Of a DNA stretch of 5,386 nucleotides, positions 1-5,386 are shown piece by piece; positions within the stretch are counted from its first letter, which is position 1; the number at the start of each line of letters is the position of its first letter. The stretch covers positions 1 through 5,386 of the forward strand of contig PALU01000023.1 in NCBI GenBank assembly GCA_002706585.1, written 5' to 3'. A model generated the notes under the pieces. It was not told where the DNA came from. It worked only from the letters and a program-made list of their open reading frames with translations, and made no database searches. The position numbers were made by a program, and so were the translations under genes. The DNA comes from Rickettsiales bacterium. GTDB taxonomy: Bacteria; Pseudomonadota; Alphaproteobacteria; TMED127.

Positions 1-1
1 A

Positions 2-1249
2 AGAGTGGTAGTAACAGGTATGGGTATGTGTACGCCACTTGGTTACGGTGTACAACATGGGTGGAGTCAGATTAAGGAATCAGTATCTGGAATTAGAAGA
101 TTAGATGGTTTTGATATTGATGGCTTAACTTCGAAGATAGGTGGACAAATTCCTGAAACTGGAAACACTGATTTATTTCCTGAAAATGTTATTGAAGTTA
201 AAGATAAAAAAAAGATGGAGCCATTTATCCAGTATGCTTTAATTGCATCTAAGGAGGCCTTAAAAGATTCAGGTTGGAAGCCTCAGAGTGATTTAGAATC
301 TGAGAGAACTGGGGTAATGGTAGGTTCAGGTATTGGTGGACTCGATGGTATAAGAAAGAGCTCAGAAAATTTAGAAAAAAGTCCAAGAAAAATTTCTCCA
401 TTTTTTATTCCTTCATGCTTAATTAATCTGGCTAGTGGTCATATTTCAATAAAGTATAATTTAAAAGGTCCAAATCACTCGGTTGTTACAGCATGCTCTT
501 CTGGAGCTCATGCTATTGGAGATTCATACAGAATGATAGCCTTCGGTGATGCAGATGTTATGGTTGCTGGTGGGACTGAATCTGCATGTACAAGGTTTGG
601 AATAGCAGGATTTTGTGCTATGAGAGCTTTATCTACAAATTTTAATGATAATCCTGAAAAAGCTTCTAGGCCTTGGGATAAAGAGAGAGATGGTTTTGTT
701 TTATCTGAGGGTGCAGGTATCTTAATTCTCGAAGATTATGATCATGCAAAAAAAAGATCGGCCAATATATATGGTGAAATAATAGGCTATGGTCTGACTG
801 GTGATGCATATCACCCCACTGCACCACCGGAAGATGGAAATGGAGGTTATAGAGCGATGAAAATGGCTTTAAATAATGCTAAAATTAGTTCTAGTGCTGT
901 AGATTATATTAATGCCCATGGTACGTCTACTCCTTTAGGTGATGAGATTGAATTTAATGCAGTAAAAAAACTTTTTGAATCAGATTTAGGAAAAATTCAT
1001 ATGTCTTCAACAAAATCATCAACAGGGCATTTACTTGGTGCATCAGGAGCAATTGAGGCAATTTTTTCTATATTGTCTATTAGAGAAAATATTTTACCAC
1101 CTACATTGAATCTTGATAATATTTCCGATGGATGTAATGAAATTAATCTCATACCGCATACATGCATTGAAAAAGAAAATTTAATTTCTTTATCTAATTC
1201 ATTTGGATTTGGTGGTACAAATGTTTCATTAATATTTAAAAAAATCTAG
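2..1249 (+). CDS. fabF: Beta-ketoacyl-ACP synthase II, 5' end cut by window edge
   Basis: FabF condenses malonyl-ACP with a growing acyl-ACP, the chain-elongation step of type II fatty acid synthesis in the cytosol. The thiolase-fold active site is complete. Counting the GTG at 5 as residue 1, the nucleophile is Cys164 in TACSSG, and the other catalytic residues are His305 in NAHGTSTPLGD, Lys337 and His342 in STKSSTGH. The glycine-rich GFGGTN motif lies near the C-terminus. These positions match the family's Cys163/His303/Lys335/His340 pattern within two residues. The GTG at 5 is probably not the real start: an in-frame Arg codon precedes it, giving the family's usual RVVVTGxG opening, so the true start should lie only a few codons left of the window. 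At least 415 residues are visible, about full length. The stop is 5 nt before mltG, which suggests cotranscription. Length and context favour FabF over FabB. Confidence 0.97.
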   Translation, partial: RVVVTGMGMCTPLGYGVQHGWSQIKESVSGIRRLDGFDIDGLTSKIGGQIPETGNTDLFPENVIEVKDKKKMEPFIQYALIASKEALKDSGWKPQSDLESERTGVMVGSGIGGLDGIRKSSENLEKSPRKISPFFIPSCLINLASGHISIKYNLKGPNHSVVTACSSGAHAIGDSYRMIAFGDADVMVAGGTESACTRFGIAGFCAMRALSTNFNDNPEKASRPWDKERDGFVLSEGAGILILEDYDHAKKRSANIYGEIIGYGLTGDAYHPTAPPEDGNGGYRAMKMALNNAKISSSAVDYINAHGTSTPLGDEIEFNAVKKLFESDLGKIHMSSTKSSTGHLLGASGAIEAIFSILSIRENILPPTLNLDNISDGCNEINLIPHTCIEKENLISLSNSFGFGGTNVSLIFKKI

Positions 1250-1254
1250 TATTA

Positions 1255-2202
1255 GTGCGAAAATATATTTTTTTAATAATCTTTGTAACCCTATTTAATC
1301 TTTCTCATTATATCTTTCTTAAACCCTATACAATTTCTGATTCATCTAAGATTATAATAAATCCTGGTATGAAATTAAGAGAAATTGCTACGCTTTTACA
1401 TCATGAAAAAATTATTAAAAGCGAAAATTTATTTATTATTTGGGTAAAAATTAATAATTTAGAGAAAAAATTGAAATTTGGAGAATATATATTTGAGGGT
1501 GATTTATCTCTATCAATGGTATCTAATAAACTCCTAAAAGGTAAGTCAATTTTTAGAAAATTTACAATTATTGAGGGTTCTTCAAAATATGATTTACTTC
1601 TGAAGTTAAAGCAACTCTTTCCATTAGCTTCGATTGATATGCATGATATACCAGAAGAAATTATTGCCAATACTTATTTATATGAAGCTACAGATAATCT
1701 AGAAAAGATAATAGAAAATATTTCTATTTTAAGTAAAAAAAAAGCAGAATTAATTTGGAATAATAGAAATAAAAATATACCGATCGATGATATTTATGAA
1801 ATGTTTATACTTGCATCAATAGTTGAAAAAGAAACTGCTATTGAAAATGAAAAAAACCTTGTAGCTGGAGTATTCTATAATAGATTAAATAAAAAAATGA
1901 GACTTCAATCTGACCCTACAGTAGAATTTTCAATAACTTTAGGGCAAAATAAGCTAGGAAGAAAATTGTTAAGAAAAGATTTAAAATTTAAATCAGATTA
2001 TAATACCTATACTAATAATGGACTGCCTCCAGGTCCAATATGTTATCCTGGAGTTGAATCTTTGAAAGGGGTAGCTAATCCTTCTAAAACAAAATACATT
2101 TATTTTGTGGCTGATAAGCTAAATGGCGGACATTTGTTTTCCTCTAATTATGAAGAACATTTAGAAAATATAAAAAAAATGAGGAAAATAAAAAATGACT
2201 AA
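1255..2202 (+). CDS. mltG: Endolytic murein transglycosylase MltG (YceG-like)
   Basis: MltG is an inner-membrane lytic transglycosylase that cuts nascent glycan strands and so helps set peptidoglycan strand length. The 315-residue protein starts with a short basic tip and one hydrophobic segment (about residues 4-22), a signal anchor that leaves the rest in the periplasm. Residues of about 32-105 fit the LysM-like region. The YceG catalytic core follows: SIVEKET with the likely catalytic Glu191, then NRLNKKMRLQSDPTV, YNTY (249-252), GLPPGPI (256-262) and YFVAD..GGH near the end. It is a little shorter than the roughly 340-residue E. coli protein. The start is GTG, five nt after the fabF stop. 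It is the only usual start codon in frame here, because a TAA lies upstream at 1237-1239. No Shine-Dalgarno sequence is seen, so translation probably depends on ribosomes finishing fabF. The 3' end overlaps gmk by 8 nt. An uninterrupted run of nine A lies at 1735-1743. Confidence 0.95.
   Translation: MRKYIFLIIFVTLFNLSHYIFLKPYTISDSSKIIINPGMKLREIATLLHHEKIIKSENLFIIWVKINNLEKKLKFGEYIFEGDLSLSMVSNKLLKGKSIFRKFTIIEGSSKYDLLLKLKQLFPLASIDMHDIPEEIIANTYLYEATDNLEKIIENISILSKKKAELIWNNRNKNIPIDDIYEMFILASIVEKETAIENEKNLVAGVFYNRLNKKMRLQSDPTVEFSITLGQNKLGRKLLRKDLKFKSDYNTYTNNGLPPGPICYPGVESLKGVANPSKTKYIYFVADKLNGGHLFSSNYEEHLENIKKMRKIKND
2181..2185 (+). promoter_or_regulatory. Ribosome binding site of gmk
   Basis: GAGGA matches the anti-Shine-Dalgarno core and lies 9 nt before the ATG at 2195, inside the 3' end of mltG. 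It supports that ATG as the gmk start rather than the internal Met at residue 8. It is the only clear Shine-Dalgarno site among the four starts whose upstream sequence is inside the window. Confidence 0.7.
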
Positions 2203-2815
2203 ACGCAAAGGCCTTATGTTAGTCCTTTCATCACCCTCTGGTGCTGGTAAAACTTCAATTGCAAAAAAGATACTTGAGTTAGATAAAAACATAAGAATGT
2301 CTATTTCTTATACAACTCGACCAAAAAGAAAAAGTGAGAAGAACGGGGTTGATTATTTTTTTGTTAATAAAGAAAAATTCACCAACCTTCAAAGTCAAGG
2401 TTTTTTTGTTGAGTATGCTAGTGTTTTTGATCATTGGTACGGAACACCAAAAGAATTTATTGAAAAAAATATAGAAAAGGGACACGATATCTTATTTGAT
2501 ATCGATTGGCAGGGTAGTCAAAAACTATCAGATTTTTCCAAAGCTGATGTTGTGTCAATATTTATATTGCCGCCAAGTACAAAAATTCTATCAGAAAGAT
2601 TAAAAAAAAGAGCTGAGGATAGTGATTTTATTATGAAAAAAAGGATGGATAAAGCTCAAAATGAAATAAGTCACTGGATTGAATATGATTATGTGTTGAT
2701 TAATAAAGATATTACCAATTGTACTAATGAGGTTATGTTAATACTAGATGCAGAAAGAAAAAAGAGATTTAGACAAAAATTTATTTTCGAATTTGTTGAG
2801 AAACTAATCAGATGA
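2195..2815 (+). CDS. gmk: Guanylate kinase
   Basis: Gmk phosphorylates GMP (and dGMP) to GDP with ATP, an essential cytosolic step in guanine nucleotide supply and in recycling products of the stringent response. The 206 residues match the family's usual length of about 207. The P-loop SSPSGAGKTS (12-21, Lys19) binds ATP. The GMP-binding region carries SYTTRPKR (38-45) and GVDYFFV (51-57), then a YASVFDHWYGTP stretch. DIDWQG (102-107) is the family's conserved core strand, and the Arg-rich lid (ERLKKRAEDSD) and a late KAQNEISHW helix follow. The ATG lies inside the end of mltG (8-nt overlap) and has a good ribosome binding site, so it can be translated on its own as well as by coupling. In many alphaproteobacteria yicC sits between mltG and gmk; here there is none. 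The last 12 bp are shared with the convergent rsmA. Confidence 0.98.
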   Translation: MTKRKGLMLVLSSPSGAGKTSIAKKILELDKNIRMSISYTTRPKRKSEKNGVDYFFVNKEKFTNLQSQGFFVEYASVFDHWYGTPKEFIEKNIEKGHDILFDIDWQGSQKLSDFSKADVVSIFILPPSTKILSERLKKRAEDSDFIMKKRMDKAQNEISHWIEYDYVLINKDITNCTNEVMLILDAERKKRFRQKFIFEFVEKLIR

Positions 2816-3580
2816 AAATTCTGACATTTTTAAGTAGTTCTTTGGTTCTATATCTTGTGGTCTAAGATTTAAATTAATTTTATTTTCTTCACAAAATTTT
2901 CCAATAGGGACGTTTATGTTTTTTAAATTATTCTTGAGCATTTTTCTTCTTTGAGCAAAACAAATTTTTAAAATTTGATCTAATTTTTCATAATCAAAGT
3001 TAATAGTTTTTTTTGGTATTAATTGAATGACTGTAGAATCTACTTTAGGTTGTGGATTAAATTTTGAAGGGTCTATATCTAGTATTTTTTTTACATTTGC
3101 ATGAACTTGAATCAAAACTGATAATCTACTGTAAAACTTCGATGAAACCTTTGCAGTAAGTCTTTCAGCTACTTCTTTTTGTACCATTACAACAATTGAT
3201 TCAAATGATTGAATATACCTCAACCAGTTAACTATAAGTGTTGTTGCTATGTTGTAGGGTAAATTTGCTATTAGTAAAATTTTATTAGGAATAATTTTAT
3301 TAAGTTTCAAATCTAAGGCATCTGCAAAAATTATTTCAATTAAATTAGGAAAATCTTTTTTAATCTTTGATAAATACGGTCTTAGAGAGAGGTCTTTTTC
3401 AATCAAAATGAGTTTTAATGGATTTTTTTTTAAAATATGTCTAGTTAATGAGCCTTTTCCTGGACCAATTTCTATGACTGATTTTTTTTTAATTTTACAT
3501 ATAACTGAAATTCTCTCTAATGTTTCTTTATCATTTAAAAAGTGCTGGCCTAATTTTTTCTTTATTCTAAATGGAACCAT
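2804..3580 (-). CDS. rsmA: 16S rRNA (adenine1518-N6/adenine1519-N6)-dimethyltransferase (KsgA)
   Basis: RsmA (KsgA) uses S-adenosylmethionine to dimethylate two adjacent adenines in the 3'-terminal helix 45 of 16S rRNA, late in small-subunit assembly. The 258-residue protein has the family opening KKKLGQHFL (7-15), SAM-binding motif I IEIGPGKGSLT (36-46), the acidic motif IEKD (60-63), FADALD (85-90) and the catalytic NLPY (106-109). The C-terminal domain holds the typical FAQRRKML (208-215) and a RPQDIEP (240-246) version of the usual RxEDL/SP segment. It is slightly shorter than the 273-residue E. coli protein, with nothing key missing. The ATG lies 14 nt inside the end of pdxA and has no Shine-Dalgarno sequence, so translational coupling to pdxA is likely. 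The start fits because the conserved block begins only six residues later. Its final codons overlap the end of gmk on the other strand. Two runs of nine T on the plus strand (3423-3431 and 3482-3490) encode lysine-rich stretches. Confidence 0.97.
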   Translation of the reverse strand: MVPFRIKKKLGQHFLNDKETLERISVICKIKKKSVIEIGPGKGSLTRHILKKNPLKLILIEKDLSLRPYLSKIKKDFPNLIEIIFADALDLKLNKIIPNKILLIANLPYNIATTLIVNWLRYIQSFESIVVMVQKEVAERLTAKVSSKFYSRLSVLIQVHANVKKILDIDPSKFNPQPKVDSTVIQLIPKKTINFDYEKLDQILKICFAQRRKMLKNNLKNINVPIGKFCEENKINLNLRPQDIEPKNYLKMSEFSSD

Positions 3581-4595
3581 TAACTAAATTTTTTATGAAT
3601 TTTATTGACGACAACAAACTATCTACACTTGCGATATTTTTGTTGGCAATATCAAAAGCTGGACCATGGTCTGGAGAAACTCTTAAAATTGGGAGCCCAC
3701 CCGTAACGTTTATTGAATTAAGAAAGTCTAAAATTTTTATTGGTATAAGGGCTTGGTCATGATAGAAACAAAATATTCCATCAAATTTTTTCCTTTTTTC
3801 TTTATAAAAACATGAATCTGAACTTATTGGACCAACTATTCTGATATTTTCTTTTCTAAGAATTTCAATAGCAGGTAAAATTAATTTTTTTTCTTCATCT
3901 CCTATTAAACCACCTTCACCAGCATGGGGGTTGATCCCACATACAGCAATATATGGGTCATTAATTTTCCAAATTTTTTCAAGAGATTCTTTAAAAGCTA
4001 TTATTTTTTTTAAGATCTTTTTTAAAGAAATTTTACTAACAGCATCTTTAATTGACTCATGTGTTGAATACAACCCAACAATAAGGTTTTTTCCTCCATC
4101 AATAGGTTTTTGAGTTGACATTATCATTATTTCTTCATTCTTCTTTTTGGTTAAATTTTCTGTTAGGTAAGATATATATTCTGTTTGTCCATTAAATTTA
4201 AATCCGGATTTAATTAATGTTTCTTTACAAATAGGAAGCGTTACCATAGCACAACATTTGTCCTCCAAAACAAGTTTTGTACATTGTTTGATTGAGCTTA
4301 AAACAAATTGACTATTTTGAGTATCAGGGAGACCCAAATCAAACTTTAATTTTTTGCTAATATCTATTATTGGGAGCGCTTTAGGAAATAAACTTTTTGC
4401 TTGAGAAGGTTCAGAAATTTTTTTTAATTTTACACCAAAACTAAAAAGTTCATTTACTAATTCTACTTTTTTAAAATCATCAATTAAAAGAAATGGATAA
4501 AGTTGATGTTTTTTTCTTAGTATCCAGGCTTTTAAGATTATTTCGGTTGCAATGCCTGCAGGTTCACCCATAGAAATAACAATTGGTTTGTTCAT
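3567..4595 (-). CDS. pdxA: 4-hydroxythreonine-4-phosphate dehydrogenase
   Basis: PdxA oxidises 4-phosphohydroxy-L-threonine with NAD(P)+, and the product decarboxylates to the aminoacetone phosphate used by PdxJ in the DXP-dependent pyridoxal phosphate pathway. The 342 residues match the family. The three metal-binding histidines are present: His179 (STHES), His224 (NPHAGEGG) and His279 (YHDQAL). Also present are the substrate contacts Lys287, Asn296 (NVTGGLP) and Arg305. Two departures stand out. The family's GHTE motif reads GQTE, putting Gln137 where E. coli numbering has substrate-binding His136. The N-terminal GEPAGIGPE-type motif reads GEPAGIATE (10-18). The fold and remaining site look intact, so I expect an active enzyme, possibly a lineage variant. 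The ATG follows the surA stop by 3 nt with no Shine-Dalgarno sequence, and the 3' end overlaps rsmA by 14 nt. The surA-pdxA-rsmA order is common in proteobacteria. Confidence 0.96.
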   Translation of the reverse strand: MNKPIVISMGEPAGIATEIILKAWILRKKHQLYPFLLIDDFKKVELVNELFSFGVKLKKISEPSQAKSLFPKALPIIDISKKLKFDLGLPDTQNSQFVLSSIKQCTKLVLEDKCCAMVTLPICKETLIKSGFKFNGQTEYISYLTENLTKKKNEEIMIMSTQKPIDGGKNLIVGLYSTHESIKDAVSKISLKKILKKIIAFKESLEKIWKINDPYIAVCGINPHAGEGGLIGDEEKKLILPAIEILRKENIRIVGPISSDSCFYKEKRKKFDGIFCFYHDQALIPIKILDFLNSINVTGGLPILRVSPDHGPAFDIANKNIASVDSLLSSIKFIKNLVNGSI

Positions 4596-4598
4596 GAA

Positions 4599-5384
4599 TT
4601 ATTTGTTTATATATTTAATATTAGCGCTCTTTTTAAGATTTGAAATATATGTTCTTGAAAGCTGATTATATCTTTCACTAAATAATTTATTTTCGACTTT
4701 TTTTCTTTCTTTTGGGTTAACTTTATCATTTGTGATTTTTTCGCATATAAATAATTTAGATATTTCTCCGTTAATTTCAATTTCTTCAGTCATTTTTCCA
4801 ACTTCAGTTTCTTGGATCAAAGGAAGTAAACTTTCAGAAATTTCATTTGAAAGAATATTTTTTATTTGAGTAATAGTATACTGGGTATCAGTATTATCTT
4901 TAAATTCTGAATTACATGCATTGATATCTAAGCTTAAATTTTCAATTGAATCTTTATCAAATGATGAAATTTTTAAAAATGAAACTTTATTTCCTGATCC
5001 ACTTGAATTTTTTCTTTTCCCATTCATTCTTATTATTTTAAATCCATTGTCTGTTTTAATAGCAGATTTAATTTCACCTTTTTTTAATTCGTTAAGAATT
5101 TTTTCAATATTTTTTTCTAAATTATCTTCTATAATCCAACCAACATCGCCGGCATTATCTGATGTTACACCATCAGAGAATTTTTTTGCTAATTCTTCGA
5201 AAGATGAACCATTTTTTAATAGTAATAATATTTTTTTCATTCGCATCTGCGAATCTTTCCAAGAACCAATGTCTTTATTCTCAATAAAAATTTCTGAATA
5301 ATTAAATTCTGTTTTCCCAGCCTTATTTTTATTTCTTTGAATAATCTTATCAACTTCTTCTTGATTTACAGTAACCTTAGATGC
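4599..5384 (-). CDS. surA: Periplasmic chaperone/peptidyl-prolyl isomerase SurA, 5' end cut by window edge
   Basis: SurA escorts unfolded outer-membrane proteins through the periplasm to the BAM complex. The frame is open to the window edge. The first Met codon (5246-5244) is internal, because 46 upstream codons read as SurA: the end of the N-terminal chaperone domain (VTVNQEEVDKII) followed by the first strand of the parvulin domain (FNYSEIFI). At least 261 residues are visible, and the signal peptide and most of the N-terminal domain lie beyond the right edge. The parvulin domain covers about visible residues 27-122, with SSFEELAKKFSD, GDVGWI and a closing GFKIIRMNGK. A short SSGSG linker follows. 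The remaining half looks like the divergent C-terminal part of alphaproteobacterial SurA, with INACNSEF, LLPLIQETEVGKMTEEI and a helical ERYNQLSRTYISNLKKSANI end. The symbol rests on domain layout and on pdxA-rsmA following directly; a generic parvulin isomerase is the alternative. Confidence 0.88.
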   Translation of the reverse strand, partial: ASKVTVNQEEVDKIIQRNKNKAGKTEFNYSEIFIENKDIGSWKDSQMRMKKILLLLKNGSSFEELAKKFSDGVTSDNAGDVGWIIEDNLEKNIEKILNELKKGEIKSAIKTDNGFKIIRMNGKRKNSSGSGNKVSFLKISSFDKDSIENLSLDINACNSEFKDNTDTQYTITQIKNILSNEISESLLPLIQETEVGKMTEEIEINGEISKLFICEKITNDKVNPKERKKVENKLFSERYNQLSRTYISNLKKSANIKYINK

Positions 5385-5386
5385 AA

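Noticed and set aside
251..257. AAGGAGG, a perfect Shine-Dalgarno match inside fabF.
   Set aside because: No ATG or GTG follows at usual spacing with an open frame; the bases encode conserved FabF sequence (SKEALKDSGW).
1250..1254. Possible separate promoter for mltG between fabF and mltG.
   Set aside because: The gap is only 5 nt, and the A/T-rich end of fabF gives -10-like matches too easily to be evidence.
1401..1670. Minus-strand open frame opposite mltG.
   Set aside because: Composition is that of a shadow frame in AT-rich DNA; mltG on the other strand has clear family motifs and nothing recognisable is encoded here.
2485..2504. Perfect 7-bp inverted repeat CGATATC/GATATCG with a 6-nt loop, looking like an operator or hairpin.
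   Set aside because: It lies in the middle of gmk and encodes the conserved DILFDIDW stretch; each arm is itself nearly palindromic, so the symmetry follows from repeated Asp-Ile codons.
3571..3762. Plus-strand open frames opposite pdxA (also 3931-4113) and the frame opposite gmk at 2279-2485.
   Set aside because: All are short shadows of well-supported genes, without ribosome binding sites or recognisable products.
4921..5301. Plus-strand open frame of 126 codons opposite surA.
   Set aside because: It is antisense to the parvulin domain, is Phe/Ser/Ile-rich as expected from reversed Lys/Glu codons, and has no recognisable domain.
1..5386. The window length equals that of the phage phiX174 genome.
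   Set aside because: The genes are bacterial housekeeping genes at low GC, with both ends cut inside genes; nothing resembles phiX174, so the length is only a coincidence or a choice of window size.

Overview
This is ordinary core-genome sequence from a very AT-rich alphaproteobacterium with a compact genome. The protein sequences look alphaproteobacterial. The order acyl-carrier synthase, mltG, gmk, and then convergent rsmA, pdxA, surA is a known alphaproteobacterial neighbourhood. Low GC, Lys/Asn/Ile-rich proteins and almost no intergenic DNA suggest a SAR11-like or other streamlined marine lineage. That placement is inference; the window has no rRNA or other decisive marker. The genetic code looks standard bacterial: TGA ends gmk and Trp is TGG.

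Layout: the left half (about 1-2815, plus strand) holds fabF (5' end cut by the window), mltG and gmk, packed with a 5-nt gap and an 8-nt overlap. The right half (2804 to the end, minus strand) holds, in transcription order, surA (5' end cut by the window), pdxA and rsmA, packed with a 3-nt gap and a 14-nt overlap. The two blocks meet tail to tail, and the last 12 bp of gmk and rsmA are shared. There is no stretch over a few bases without a gene, so there are no independent promoters to see and no room for a free-standing terminator. I found no RNA genes, mobile elements, CRISPR arrays or sizeable repeats.

Functions: the plus-strand block joins fatty-acid chain elongation (FabF), control of peptidoglycan strand length at the inner membrane (MltG) and guanine nucleotide supply (Gmk). 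The minus-strand block joins outer-membrane protein folding in the periplasm (SurA), vitamin B6 synthesis (PdxA) and 16S rRNA maturation (RsmA). In many proteobacteria the surA-pdxA-rsmA block follows lptD, which would lie beyond the right edge. acpP would be expected just left of fabF.

I see no previously undescribed system here. The points most worth a second look are a Gln in place of the usual substrate-binding His in PdxA, the gmk/rsmA tail-to-tail overlap, the lack of Shine-Dalgarno sites at most starts, and the absence of yicC between mltG and gmk.
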